A DNA stretch of 64,000 nucleotides from an uncultured Myxococcales bacterium. Lineage in GTDB: Bacteria > Myxococcota > Myxococcia > Myxococcales > Myxococcaceae. The notes below the pieces were generated by a model. It was not told the origin of the DNA and searched no databases. It worked only from the letters and a program-made list of their open reading frames with translations. The position numbers and the translations under genes are program-made. The DNA lies in the NCBI GenBank assembly GCA_937980205.1, contig CALJKW010000076.1, positions 124,001 to 188,000 on the forward strand, in the 5' to 3' direction. This document shows, in pieces, positions 42,719 through 51,592 of this stretch; the stretch's first letter is position 1; each line of letters opens with the position of its first letter.

Positions 42719-43249
42719 ATGTTCGAGGACGGAGGGGATTTGGCGGTAGCGGAGCGGCCGCTCGCCAAGCCCGTGGTGAAGCCCGCTCAGACCGCGCTGC
42801 CGGAGAACGTGGCGGCGGCGATCGGCACGAAGAAGAAGCGCAAGTGCCTGGTCACGGCGCGCGACATTCGCCGCTTCGCGCAGGCGATCGGCGAGCAGCT
42901 GCCGCCGCCGGCGGACGAAGACGACGCGGGGCTGATCGCTTCTCCGCTGTTCTGCCAGACGCTCTCGTACGACGAGCTGCCCGTCGAGATGCTGCCGGCC
43001 GACGGCTCGCCGGCCGAGCTCGACGTGCCGGTGCCGGCGAAGCGCCTCGTCGGCGGCGCCAGCGACTTCAAGCTGCACCGCCGGGTCCGCGCCGGCGAGC
43101 TGCTGTCCGTCGAGACCGAGCTGAAGGACGTTCAGGTCAAGAAGGGCAAGAGCGGAGTCCTCTACCTGCTCGTGATCGAGACGCGCGTCACGGACGCGCA
43201 GGGCAAGCCCGTCTCCACCGAGACCGCCACCTACGTGAAGAGGCCCTGA
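42719..43249 (+). CDS. FAS1-like dehydratase (MaoC N-terminal type) subunit
   Basis: A 176-residue protein beginning MFEDGGDLAVAERP, start supported by GGGAGG 6-11 nt upstream. The hot-dog-fold family pattern is PLFCQTLSY, LDVPVPAKRLVGGASDFKLH and RRVRAGELLSVETELKDV, like the MaoC_dehydrat_N (FAS1-like) half of bacterial enoyl-CoA/ACP hydratases. In many such pairs this subunit is non-catalytic or substrate-binding while the partner supplies catalysis. It lies 5 bp before a MaoC-like gene, so a heterodimer is expected. Substrate chain and pathway are unknown. Confidence 0.8.
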   Translation: MFEDGGDLAVAERPLAKPVVKPAQTALPENVAAAIGTKKKRKCLVTARDIRRFAQAIGEQLPPPADEDDAGLIASPLFCQTLSYDELPVEMLPADGSPAELDVPVPAKRLVGGASDFKLHRRVRAGELLSVETELKDVQVKKGKSGVLYLLVIETRVTDAQGKPVSTETATYVKRP

Positions 43250-43254
43250 CGACC

Positions 43255-43695
43255 ATGACCACCATCGAAGCTCCGATTCAGACCGTCGAGGCCGGGCTGC
43301 GCACGCTGCCGGCGCCGCTGCCCGAGCTGTCGTTCAAGCCGACGCACGCGCAGGTGTTCATGTTCAGCGCGGTCACGTGGAACCGGCATCACATTCACTA
43401 CAGCGACGAGGCCGCGAAGGCGGAAGGCCACACCGGCGTCGTCGTGCAGCGCGGGCTGATCGGCAACTTCCTCGCGCGCATGCTGACGAAGTGGCTGGCG
43501 GGGAAGGGCGAGATCCGCGGCCTGTCGTGGAAGGTCGTGAAGAGCGCGCGGCCGGGCGACGAGCTGCGCTGCCGCGGCGAGATGACGTCGATCATCGAGC
43601 GCGACGGCCAGCGGCTCTACGTCTGCGCGCTGCGCGTCGTGGACTCGCAGGATCAGCTGCTCGCCGAAGGCACTGCAGAGCTCGAGCTTCTTTGA
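43255..43695 (+). CDS. MaoC-like hydratase/dehydratase subunit
   Basis: A 146-residue hot-dog protein (MTTIEAPIQTVEAGL). The region FMFSAVTWNRHHIHYSDEAA followed by EGHTGVVVQRGLIGNF corresponds to the catalytic segment of MaoC/hydratase proteins, with the conserved His (HHIHY) and the acidic residue shortly after. Together with the preceding FAS1-like subunit it forms a two-subunit (R)-3-hydroxyacyl-CoA/ACP dehydratase or hydratase type. Gap to the upstream gene 5 bp, to the downstream methyltransferase 21 bp: one operon. Confidence 0.85.
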   Translation: MTTIEAPIQTVEAGLRTLPAPLPELSFKPTHAQVFMFSAVTWNRHHIHYSDEAAKAEGHTGVVVQRGLIGNFLARMLTKWLAGKGEIRGLSWKVVKSARPGDELRCRGEMTSIIERDGQRLYVCALRVVDSQDQLLAEGTAELELL

Positions 43696-43716
43696 ACGGA
43701 GGGGACGCACCACATC

Positions 43717-44583
43717 ATGGACACTGAGTCTGGTTTGTATTCGTCGGCGAAGGCGCTGTACCGCGCGATGCGCAAGCACCCGTACCTGGGGTTGCTCCAC
43801 CTGCCGCTGGCGCGGGCGAAGCACCGGCAGCTCTTGCAGCAGGCGCGGCGCAGCGATCACCACACGTACACGTGTTTCTACCGCTCGCCGCCGCAGCTCG
43901 ATGCGATCTGCGGCCCGGTGGCGGACGCGCTCGAGGCGAAGGGCGTGAAGCACGCGGTGATCAACGTGTTCGCGGCGTCGACGGGGGCAGAGGCGTACAC
44001 CATCGCGTCCGAGCTGATGCACCGCCGGCCGTCGCTGGACTTCACGATGCGCGCGTCGGACCTGCACCCCGAGACGGTCGCGCAGGGGCGCTCGGGCGCG
44101 TACACGCTCGAGGAGATCACCCAGGGCGCCGAGGTGCCGGAAGACTTCATGAAGCGCACGTTCGCGCGCGACGCGGACAAGTACGTCGTGAAGATGAACA
44201 TCCGCGCGAAGGTGAAGTTCGAGCAGGAAGATCTGCTGAGCCCGTCGCTCGCCGAGAAGTACGGCGGAGCCGACCTCGTGCTCGCGCAGAACGTGCTGTT
44301 CCACCTGCCGCCGCAGATGGCCGAGGCGGCGTTCTCGAACGCGCTGAAGACGGTGAAGCGCGGCGGCTTTCTGCTGATCGAGGGAATGGATCTCGACCTG
44401 CGCGTCGAGCTGACGGCGAAGCACGGGCTCGAGCCGCTCGACTACAAGGTGAGGGAGATCTACTCCGACGCGCGGCGGCACGTGCCCGAGAACTGGTGGG
44501 ACTACTACTACGGCTCCGAGCCGTACTCGCCGTTCGCGACGGAGCGGGTGCGGAGGTACTGCAGCATCTTCCGGGTGCCCTGA
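43717..44583 (+). CDS. CheR-like SAM-dependent methyltransferase
   Basis: A 288-residue protein (MDTESGLYSSAKALYRAMRK) preceded by GGAGGGG. The CheR pattern appears: YRSPPQLDAICGPVADAL, the SAM motif INVFAASTGAEAYTIAS, a mid motif MRASDLHPETVAQGRSGAYT, and LAQNVLFHLPPQMAEAAFSN with the motif IV-like N. The N-terminal CheR helix bundle is reduced. Classical CheR methylates chemoreceptor Glu residues, but no receptor or Che gene is near, and the gene follows two acyl-hydratase genes; a role in small-molecule or lipid methylation is as likely (inference). Confidence 0.82.
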   Translation: MDTESGLYSSAKALYRAMRKHPYLGLLHLPLARAKHRQLLQQARRSDHHTYTCFYRSPPQLDAICGPVADALEAKGVKHAVINVFAASTGAEAYTIASELMHRRPSLDFTMRASDLHPETVAQGRSGAYTLEEITQGAEVPEDFMKRTFARDADKYVVKMNIRAKVKFEQEDLLSPSLAEKYGGADLVLAQNVLFHLPPQMAEAAFSNALKTVKRGGFLLIEGMDLDLRVELTAKHGLEPLDYKVREIYSDARRHVPENWWDYYYGSEPYSPFATERVRRYCSIFRVP

Positions 44584-44589
44584 GGGGAA

Positions 44590-44800
44590 AGCCGGGGACG
44601 GTGGTCACGCGCACGGGCTCGTCGGGTAGGGGGTACGACTCGACGGGCCCGGGTGCGTTCAAGGGGACGTCTTGGGGGAACGGGTACTGGAACGCGGACT
44701 TGCACGCGTACCTGTTCCTGTCCCCGCGCCCGGTCACGTGAACGAACCCGGGCCCGTCGAATCGTTCACGTCCCCGTCGCCCGAAAAACCGTCCCCGGCT
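44590..44800. repeat. 211-bp fold-back element between convergent genes
   Basis: The ends are a perfect 13-bp inverted repeat, AGCCGGGGACGGT (44590-44602) and ACCGTCCCCGGCT (44788-44800). A second, longer arm pair lies inside: 44636-44660 and 44740-44764 match as an inverted repeat at 23 of 25 positions, around the core CGACGGGCCCGGGT. The GGGGACG motif recurs inside. No gene of its own. Could be a MITE- or REP-like element, or a large two-way terminator for the genes at either side. The flanks CCTGA and TCAGG extend the symmetry in part. Confidence 0.6.
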
Positions 44801-44802
44801 CT

Positions 44803-45573
44803 TCAGGAGCTCAGCTTCGCGCCGGCGGCCTTGGCAGCATTCCTCTGCCTCGTCCCCATGCGCACCAGCTCCGACCAGGCGGCATCCTCGACCGTGAGCG
44901 AGAAGCTCTTCCTCCCTCCGCGGTGGACGCCGCTCAAAGTCCCCACCCGCTGGTACCCGCTCTTCTCGACGCCGCGCAGCGACCGGTAGTTCGTGTCATC
45001 GACGAACCCCATCAGCCGCTTCTTGCCCTCGGCCTTCATCAGCTCGAGCAGCTTCAGGTGCCGCAGCCCCTGGTACGCCGTGCCGCGGTACTCGCGCGTG
45101 GTGTAGCCGTTGTAGTTGTAGACCATGTCGTCCGGCATGTTGAAGTGCAGGCCCCAGCGCAGCTCGATCAGCGGCGACGTGCACACCCACGTGTAGCCGA
45201 CGAGCTTCTGCCCATCGAGCTGCAGGAGGCAGCGGCAGTCGTGCTCGAGCGTCGCCTCGACGTCCCACGGGTTGAAGCCGGGCTCCTTGCGCTGCTGGTA
45301 CTGCGCGAGCTCCTCGGCCGAGGCGAAGCGGAACGTGTGGTTCGCCGCCGCCGCCGCCGCCGACTCGGGCGCCGGCCTCGGCTGCGACAGCACGATCAGG
45401 ATCATGCGGAACGAGTCGGGGCCGCGCAACAGCCCCATCGCGCGCCGCGCGAGGTGCGTCGCGGCTCCCTTCGGGCCGAGCTGCTTGACGACCTCGTTGG
45501 CCTTCGTCCACGACCCCTGCAGCGACTCGGTCGCCTGCTTCAGCGCCGGCTGGTGAAAGATGGCATTGCTCAT
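44803..45573 (-). CDS. GNAT-like N-acetyltransferase
   Basis: A 256-residue protein starting MSNAIFHQPALKQATESL, with GGAGG 9-13 nt upstream. The C-terminal half is GNAT-like: LLQLDGQKLVGYTWVCTS (acceptor strand), then GYTTREYRGTAYQGLRHLKL, where R-G-T-A-Y replaces the classic Q/R-x-x-G-x-G/A acetyl-CoA loop, and LMKAEGKKRLMGFVDDTNYR. The N-terminal ~70 residues are helical and basic. Substrate unknown; similar proteins occur in myxobacterial polysaccharide or lipid contexts, but nothing nearby fixes that. Confidence 0.7.
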   Translation of the reverse strand: MSNAIFHQPALKQATESLQGSWTKANEVVKQLGPKGAATHLARRAMGLLRGPDSFRMILIVLSQPRPAPESAAAAAANHTFRFASAEELAQYQQRKEPGFNPWDVEATLEHDCRCLLQLDGQKLVGYTWVCTSPLIELRWGLHFNMPDDMVYNYNGYTTREYRGTAYQGLRHLKLLELMKAEGKKRLMGFVDDTNYRSLRGVEKSGYQRVGTLSGVHRGGRKSFSLTVEDAAWSELVRMGTRQRNAAKAAGAKLSS

Positions 45574-45660
45574 GTGTGGTGATTCCTCCCCGTGCGCGGA
45601 GGAGGTAACCGCCCGCACGCCGCGAAGCACGTCACACGCGCCGTTCCCGCGCGGTGACGG

Positions 45661-46320
45661 TCACTCCTCGGGAGCGCCCCACAGCATCGCGTCTTGCCGG
45701 GCGATGCGCTCGTCGCGCGCCTTCTTCTCCTCGGCCGTCAGCGGGCGGAAGCGGTGCAGCAGGAACTCGCGCGAGTCTTCGGTCGAGGCGCCGGGCCGCA
45801 GGTTCTCTTGCTGGCGCTCGAGCCGCGCCTCGATGCGGCCCATGATGCTCTCGCGGCTCTGGCCCTTCTTCACGTCGATCGCGACGGTGAAGTTGCCGTA
45901 CTGGAACGCCAGCGTCCCGTCGGCCTCGGCCTTCTTCGCCGGCATCTTCACCTCGAGGATCAGCTCGTGCTGGTACCCGCGGTCGTCGAGGTCCACCACC
46001 GCCAGGTCGTTCTTCAGCTGCACCGTGATGCCCGGCACCTTCGACTGCACGTCGAGGCGCACCCGCTGCAGCGCCTTGATGCTCTCGGCGTACTCGCGCA
46101 GCTCGTCGCGCTGCGCCTTCACGTACGACGGCTGTTTCTTGTCGACGAAGATGCTGTCGGGCAGCGACGCGACCTTCTTCAGCACCGCCGCGTCGGCCTT
46201 CGTCAGCCGGCCGTTGGGCGCATCCCAGGTGACCGCGGCGGTGAGCTTCGCCGCGTCGGGGTAGTCGATTCGTTTGTCTTTGAGCGCGCTCGGTACGACG
46301 CGAGTGAGCTTGGTGGCCAA
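45661..46320 (-). CDS. Hypothetical cytoplasmic protein, TTG start
   Basis: A 219-residue protein, probably starting at TTG (MATKLTRVVPSALKDKR) because GGAGG lies about 7 nt upstream and no ATG or GTG fits better. No signal peptide or membrane helix; rich in Lys/Glu/Asp/Arg. Segments: TVQLKNDLAVVDLDDRGYQH, a beta-like FQYGNFTVAIDVKK, then a highly charged helix SIMGRIEARLERQQENL and an Arg/Glu-rich C-terminus. I do not recognise a family. The order of strand and helix segments suggests a small alpha/beta domain followed by a coiled coil. 87 bp separate its end from the GNAT start. Confidence 0.75.
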   Translation of the reverse strand: MATKLTRVVPSALKDKRIDYPDAAKLTAAVTWDAPNGRLTKADAAVLKKVASLPDSIFVDKKQPSYVKAQRDELREYAESIKALQRVRLDVQSKVPGITVQLKNDLAVVDLDDRGYQHELILEVKMPAKKAEADGTLAFQYGNFTVAIDVKKGQSRESIMGRIEARLERQQENLRPGASTEDSREFLLHRFRPLTAEEKKARDERIARQDAMLWGAPEE

Positions 46321-46389
46321 CTGTCACCCTCCAGACGCGATTCACACTACAGGAATCGCCTCAGGCAGGGAACCGCCCTCGCGCCGGGG

Positions 46390-48819
46390 CTACAGCTTGA
46401 AGCGGGCCATCACGTCCCGGAACTCGGGCTGCCAGTCACGCCCCGGCGACCGGCCGAGGCCCAGGCGCGGGCCGTTCGCCCCGACCCAGCGCTGAATCAG
46501 CGCCTCGGCGGCGAGCCGGTCGGCCGGCGTGAGGTCGTCGAAGCGCGCGCCGTGGTTCGCCCCCGGCGCCATCACCTTCATCGTCTCGCGCGCGTCGCCC
46601 ACCTCGAGCTGCCCTCCCGTCCACGGGTCGAGCTCGCCGTAGATGAAGAGGAACTTCGAGCCGTGCCTTGCGACCCAGTCCTGCACGTCGCGCATCGCCC
46701 GCGCCTCGTACTCGGGCACCTTCACCGAGCCCAGGCTCAACGGAGACGTCGCCGGCAGCGCCGGCACCGGCCCGAGGTCGACCAGGTGCTCGCGCGACGC
46801 CCCCTGCGAGCCGAGCTCGTTCGTCGTCTGGTACACGTAGCCGAACAGCTCGTCGCTCTCGTGGCCCGACAGCGACTGGTCCGAGTAACCCTCGCCCGCC
46901 ATCGCGTAGTACGCGACGAGCTGCTGCATGTCCGCCGGAGACGCCGCGATGGCCTCGTACGCCGGGCAGCCCTGGTCGGGGTCGTCGAGCTCTCCGTACT
47001 GGAACAGGCCCCAGCTCATCATGCCGGTGACCTCCCACAGCGCGTTCTCCGCGCCGCCCATCTTCTGGTACGTCCCGCGCAGCTGCGGCGCGAACGCCGC
47101 GCGGTTCGCGATGATGCCGCGGTCGATCTGCCGGAACACCTCGCGGCACGCCGCGTAGCGCGCCCCGCCGACGTTCTGCAGGAACGTGCCGTACCGCGGG
47201 TCGGCCATCGAGTACGAGATCGGCGTCACGTACGGCACGCTGCCGTCGGTGTCGCAGGGGAAGAAGCGGCGGTGGAACACCGCGGTCATGCCGCCCTTCG
47301 AGTGGCCCGTGCTCAGCCACTTGCCCTTCAGCACCGGCTTGAGCAGCTCCACGATGCGGTGCGAGTCGAGCGCCGACTGCACGATGTCGAGCTTCGAGAA
47401 ATCGCGCGACGCCGGCGTCGACGTGCCGAAGAAGCGGTGCTCGACCTCGACCTCGGTCGCGTTCAGGTGCCTTCCCAGGTCCGACTTGTACGAGAACAGC
47501 GTGTAGCCCGTCGTGTGCAGCACCACCGGCGCCGCCGCGCCCGCGTACGTCACCAGCAGCCGCTGCTCGAACGTCTCGCCGTCGGGCCGCGCGTGGTCCA
47601 CCGGCTGCGTCACGTCGACGACGTACGTCTCGGGCTGCGACCCGCGCACCGCCCGCACCCCGGGAATGCAGTTGAGCCTGCCGAGCAGATCCGCCGCCGC
47701 GCACTGCGGCTCCGCCGGCAGTGCCGGGCAGCTCAGCGGCACCGGGTCCGACGGCAGCGCCAGCGCGAGCAGCGTCGCGCGCACGTCTCCGCCCGCCGGG
47801 CTCTCGAGGCACAGCGCCTTCGACAGGTCGTGCAGCACGAGGGCGCCTTCGGCGGGCTCGCCGTCGCACGGGCCCGCGAGCGCGCCGTCGACGCGCAGCA
47901 CCGCCGCCGTCGCGCCGCTCAGGCCCTGCAGCTTCGAGAGCTCGACCTCGAGCCGCTGACCCGCGAGCGCGGCTCCGCTGAACGCGATGCCGGCCGCCGT
48001 GTCGAGCACCGTCACCGGCTCGACCGCGCGCGTGCTCGAGGCGTCGAAGCGGCGGTGCCGCGCCAGCACCTGCACCTGCAGCGAGAGCGGCTCGCTGGCG
48101 TACGCGCAGAACTCTCCGCGCGGAGCGAGCAGCACCGTCGTGCGCGCCTCGCCCTTCGGCACGTTCACCACCTCGAGCGCGTCTTCGTTGCCGCAGCTGC
48201 GCAGCTCGAAGCGGGCGTCGTTCGCGCCCGCCGCCGCCCGGATGCGCAGCCACCGGCCCCACGTGTCGTCCGGCGCGCTCGCCGACGCCGGAGCGAGCTG
48301 AAGCTTCGTCGACCCCGCCGCGAGCTGCACCTCGGTAGCCGGCTCCGCGCGCACCGACAGCCCCGCGCCCGACTGGTCGAGCCAGCCGCTCGCGCGCACC
48401 GAGAGCTCGACGTCGGCGTCGGTGACGAGCTCGAGCTTGCCTTCGGTCAGCGGCAGCAGCGCCACGGCGCTCTGGCCGTCGGCGGACACGGCGAGCGACA
48501 CGCCGCCGCTCGTCACCTTCGCCGCCCCCTTCGCGCGCACCGACACCACCGCGGCCTGCGCCGATGCAGGCACGCCGAGCGACACCACCGCCTTCTCCCC
48601 CGCCTTCGTCTCCGCGCGCACCGCGCGATTCAAGGAGAGCGGGTGAAAGCCGTCGGGGTTCGTCGTGAACTTCACCGCCGCCGTCACCGCCGACGTCTTC
48701 ACCGCGCCCGCCGGCGACACCGGCGCCACCGGAGCCACCGGCGTCTGCAGCTCCGGCACCGGGGTTCGTCCACACGCTGCTGCGAGCACGGCCACCACAA
48801 CGAGTCGTCGGATCGACAT
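46390..48819 (-). CDS. Secreted S37-like serine peptidase (lipoprotein)
   Basis: An 809-residue lipoprotein (MSIRRLVVVAVLAAACGR, lipobox LAAAC). Residues about 25-330 form a beta-rich, Ala/Val-rich region without a recognised domain. The C-terminal half (about 370-809) is an alpha/beta-hydrolase: YVVDVTQPVDHARPDGETF, LHTTGYTLF, nucleophile Ser507 in TGHSKGGMTA, then FLFIYGELDPWTGG with the likely Asp and GANHGARF with the His. This triad context is that of the S37 (PS-10, Streptomyces tripeptidyl peptidase) family. Likely cleaves short peptides from N-termini outside the cytoplasm. The gene is single; its ATG lacks a strong ribosome-binding site. Confidence 0.87.
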   Translation of the reverse strand: MSIRRLVVVAVLAAACGRTPVPELQTPVAPVAPVSPAGAVKTSAVTAAVKFTTNPDGFHPLSLNRAVRAETKAGEKAVVSLGVPASAQAAVVSVRAKGAAKVTSGGVSLAVSADGQSAVALLPLTEGKLELVTDADVELSVRASGWLDQSGAGLSVRAEPATEVQLAAGSTKLQLAPASASAPDDTWGRWLRIRAAAGANDARFELRSCGNEDALEVVNVPKGEARTTVLLAPRGEFCAYASEPLSLQVQVLARHRRFDASSTRAVEPVTVLDTAAGIAFSGAALAGQRLEVELSKLQGLSGATAAVLRVDGALAGPCDGEPAEGALVLHDLSKALCLESPAGGDVRATLLALALPSDPVPLSCPALPAEPQCAAADLLGRLNCIPGVRAVRGSQPETYVVDVTQPVDHARPDGETFEQRLLVTYAGAAAPVVLHTTGYTLFSYKSDLGRHLNATEVEVEHRFFGTSTPASRDFSKLDIVQSALDSHRIVELLKPVLKGKWLSTGHSKGGMTAVFHRRFFPCDTDGSVPYVTPISYSMADPRYGTFLQNVGGARYAACREVFRQIDRGIIANRAAFAPQLRGTYQKMGGAENALWEVTGMMSWGLFQYGELDDPDQGCPAYEAIAASPADMQQLVAYYAMAGEGYSDQSLSGHESDELFGYVYQTTNELGSQGASREHLVDLGPVPALPATSPLSLGSVKVPEYEARAMRDVQDWVARHGSKFLFIYGELDPWTGGQLEVGDARETMKVMAPGANHGARFDDLTPADRLAAEALIQRWVGANGPRLGLGRSPGRDWQPEFRDVMARFKL

Positions 48820-48922
48820 GGCTGCCGGCCTTGAGCAAACGCATCGCCAGCACGGAAGGACGCGAAATCACGTGAGCGGGTAGGCGCGGGTACGACGCTC
48901 CTGCCCTGATCGACGCCCCCGT

Positions 48923-48942
48923 TAACCGAAGACTGGCGGTTA
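48923..48942 (-). terminator. Hairpin at the end of the DUF2330 gene
   Basis: TAACCG (48923-48928) and CGGTTA (48937-48942) are perfect arms around an 8-nt loop; the right arm includes the DUF2330 stop codon. Possibly a weak terminator for the leftward gene. The 120-bp gap to the S37 gene contains nothing else I can name. Confidence 0.4.
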
Positions 48943-50460
48943 CGGCAGCGGCACGCCGGCCCGCTCTTTTTTGCCCTTGATGTCGAGCTCGGCGATCGGG
49001 CTCTCCGCGAGCCTCTCGGCCAGCTCGGCCTTGCGCGGCACGAACGCGGTGCCCGTCGCCGCCATCGGCGCGTCCTTCTGCACGCCCGGCCACGGCCCGC
49101 CCCACCGCCCGCGCACCGGGTTCGTGCACGCGATCGGCCCCTTCCACGCGTGGCGGATGGCGTAGCGCCCCTGGAAGTTGTTCTGCACGTACGGCACCGC
49201 GCCCTGCTCGAGCTTCACGCCGTCGCTCAGGTGCTCGCGGCCGCCCGCGATCGCCGGCGCCGCTTTGAACACGAGGTCTTCGCCGAGCGACGACTTGTCG
49301 TAGCGCGCGTGCAGCCGCGTGAGCACGAAGCCGTACGCCGCGAGCCCACGCCGCTGCATGAGCTGCCGCTTCACGTTCGCGATCATCTGGTCGACGTACT
49401 GCTTGTCCTCGGGCTTGAGCTTGTCGGCGTTCTTCACCTCGATCTCCGGCAGCTCGTTGTCGCCGAGCAGCACGTCGCGCCCGAGCACGTCGAGCTCGGT
49501 CTCGTTCAGCGGCGGCAGCGGGCACGGGTCGCACGACGCGCTCGACCAGGCGTACTCGGTGACCACCGCCTTCGGGTTCTTCTGCAGCGTCCGGTCGAAG
49601 AGGCTCGCGTAGAACGGCCCGAACTCCGACTTCGCGCTCTCGTGCAGGTCGATGTTCGTGGGGATGGTGACGTTCGGGTAGTTCGCCACCTCGTAGCGCG
49701 TGCCCTTCGCCAGGATGTGCACGATGAGGTCCTGCTTCGCGCCCGCGTTGATGAGGCCGAGGCGGATCGGCAGCGTGAACTGCTCGCTGTCGTAGTGGAA
49801 CCGCAGCGGAGACAGCTGCGCCTGCCCGTCTTTGAGCTCCACCTTCGAGACGTCGACCTTCGCGACGAAGAACTTCCACCCCTGCTGGATGTACGGCTTG
49901 AACAGCGGCTCGGCGCCGGCGGGAATCTTGTACTTGTTGTCGCGCAGGAAGCGGTCGAGCCCGAGCGCGTCGTTCGCCGAGAGGATGACGATGTCGTACT
50001 CGCCGACGGTGAACTTCGCCTCGATGGTGACGCCGTAGTCCCTCTGCACCTCGCGGTCGTCGAGCTCGAGGCGGGCCCCCGCCGCCTTCGACGGTGCGCT
50101 GCTCTTCTTCGCCCGCATCGGGTGCGGCTGCCAGCACGGGTCCTGCTCCCAGTACTCGACCAGCCGCGGCGCCGCGAGCTTGTCGATCTTCGCGAAGACG
50201 TCCTTCGTCAGCGTCTTCACGTTCTCCTTCTGCAGAATCACCGGCACCGGCACCACCATCGCGAAGTCCTTCGCCGGGCCCTGGTAGTTGTTCTGCATCG
50301 AGAGCACCGTCCGCAGGCCCTCGCGCATCAGCACCACCTGCGTCGCGTTGTTGAACAGCTGCTGGTCGGCCCCCGACACGTAGAAGCCGCAGAACGCGTG
50401 GGCCGCGCTGGGTACGGTCAGGGTCGCTGCGGACACTGCGAGCAGGAAGAGCAGGCGCAT
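48940..50460 (-). CDS. DUF2330 domain protein (exported)
   Basis: A 506-residue protein with signal peptide MRLLFLLAVSAATLTVPSAAHA and then the DUF2330 pattern: FCGFYVSGADQQLFNNATQV, LREGLRTVLSMQNNYQGPAKD-like, FAMVVPVPVILQKENVKTLT, and a region DPCPLPPLNETELDVLG. The DUF is common in myxobacteria, function unknown. Cys near the N-terminus and a CDPCPLPP motif could pair. The C-terminus ends soon after the domain (IKGKKERAGVPLP). Paralog of the longer gene at 60905, which has an additional C-terminal domain. Start 50460 gives a clean signal; the longer frame upstream is the DUF1684 gene's antisense. Confidence 0.85.
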   Translation of the reverse strand: MRLLFLLAVSAATLTVPSAAHAFCGFYVSGADQQLFNNATQVVLMREGLRTVLSMQNNYQGPAKDFAMVVPVPVILQKENVKTLTKDVFAKIDKLAAPRLVEYWEQDPCWQPHPMRAKKSSAPSKAAGARLELDDREVQRDYGVTIEAKFTVGEYDIVILSANDALGLDRFLRDNKYKIPAGAEPLFKPYIQQGWKFFVAKVDVSKVELKDGQAQLSPLRFHYDSEQFTLPIRLGLINAGAKQDLIVHILAKGTRYEVANYPNVTIPTNIDLHESAKSEFGPFYASLFDRTLQKNPKAVVTEYAWSSASCDPCPLPPLNETELDVLGRDVLLGDNELPEIEVKNADKLKPEDKQYVDQMIANVKRQLMQRRGLAAYGFVLTRLHARYDKSSLGEDLVFKAAPAIAGGREHLSDGVKLEQGAVPYVQNNFQGRYAIRHAWKGPIACTNPVRGRWGGPWPGVQKDAPMAATGTAFVPRKAELAERLAESPIAELDIKGKKERAGVPLP

Positions 50461-50565
50461 GGACGACGCTTGTACCCCGGCACGAAGCTCGCCGTCGCCG
50501 CCTGCGCGGCAGCGGCTCGAAGGGCCCGCTCGGGGTGGCCCACGAGCCTTCGCGTGCCGCGGATT

Positions 50566-51462
50566 ATGCTCGCCCTCGTGCGCAGACTCTCCCTGCTCCT
50601 CGTCGTTGCCGCGTGCACGAAGCCGTCGCCGCCACCGGACCCCGTGTGGGCTGAGGGGGTGGCGAAGTTCCGCGCCGGCCGCGAGAAGTCGATCGGCGGC
50701 CCCGAGGGGTGGATCTCGCTCGTCGGCCGCTTTCAGCTCAAGAACGGGGCCAACACCATCGGCGCGGACCCGAAGTGCCTCGCCGTGCTGCCGGCGGATC
50801 GATCGCCTCCACTGCTCGGCACCATCAACCTCGAGGCCGGCACGCTCTACTTCACCACCGCGTCCGGCGCCGACGTGCGCCTCGCCGGCCAGCCCGTCAC
50901 CACCATGACCCTCGCCGACGACTCGAAGGGCAAGCCCACCGTGCTCGAGGCCGGCTCGCTGCGGCTGCACGTCATCCGCCGCGGCAACGCGTTCATGCTC
51001 CGCGTGAAGGATCGCGAGCACCCCGCCCGCGCCGCGTTCAAGGGCCTCGACTGGTTCCCGCCCGACGCCGCCTGGCGCGTCCGCGCGAAGCTCGAGCCTT
51101 CGCCGCCCGGCGCCACGATCCCGATTCTGAACGTGCTCAACCAGACCGAGCCGCAGGCGTCTCCCGGCCACCTCGTGTTCACCGTCGACGGCCGCGAGCA
51201 CCGCCTCGCCGCCCTGAAAGAGGACGAGCCTGGCTTCTTCGTTCTGTTCAAGGACCAGACCGCCGGCACGTCGACGTACCCCTCCGGGCGGTTCATCAAC
51301 ACGCCCCCGCCGGACGCCGACGGCTTCGTCGACCTCGACTTCAACCGCGCTTACTCGCCGCCCTGCGCGTTCACCAAGTTCGCCACCTGCCCGCTGCCGC
51401 CGAAGGAGAACCACCTCGCCCTCGAGATTCCCGCCGGCGAGAGGTACTCGACGCAGCATTAG
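50566..51462 (+). CDS. DUF1684 lipoprotein
   Basis: A 298-residue lipoprotein (MLALVRRLSLLLVVAACTK, lipobox VVAAC). The DUF1684 pattern is seen: W-A-E-G-V near the start, GPEGWISLVGRFQLKNGANT, then WFPPDAAWRVRAKLEPSP, LVFTVDGREHRLAALKED, and FVDLDFNRAYSPPCAFTKFA with the conserved N-P/Y region. The family is of unknown function, found also in actinobacteria and cyanobacteria. GTG 50578 (MRRLSLLLVVAACTK) is an alternative start. Divergent from the DUF2330 gene with about 105 bp shared. Confidence 0.87.
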   Translation: MLALVRRLSLLLVVAACTKPSPPPDPVWAEGVAKFRAGREKSIGGPEGWISLVGRFQLKNGANTIGADPKCLAVLPADRSPPLLGTINLEAGTLYFTTASGADVRLAGQPVTTMTLADDSKGKPTVLEAGSLRLHVIRRGNAFMLRVKDREHPARAAFKGLDWFPPDAAWRVRAKLEPSPPGATIPILNVLNQTEPQASPGHLVFTVDGREHRLAALKEDEPGFFVLFKDQTAGTSTYPSGRFINTPPPDADGFVDLDFNRAYSPPCAFTKFATCPLPPKENHLALEIPAGERYSTQH

Positions 51463-51592
51463 GTGGGCGCCGTTCGGCTCCGCCGCCGCCGCGCCTGCGC
51501 TCGGTTGCGGCCCCCGCCGGTTCGGGCTGGCCCTCGTCGTGCGGCCTCTCCGCTGTCCGCTCGCTGCTGGCTTTCGAGGGGGCAGTCGGGGC

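Noticed and set aside
44653..44802. Small genes in the fold-back element
   Set aside because: Frames there read through inverted repeats into the antisense of the GNAT gene, with similar peptides from the two arms; this reflects the palindrome, not coding.
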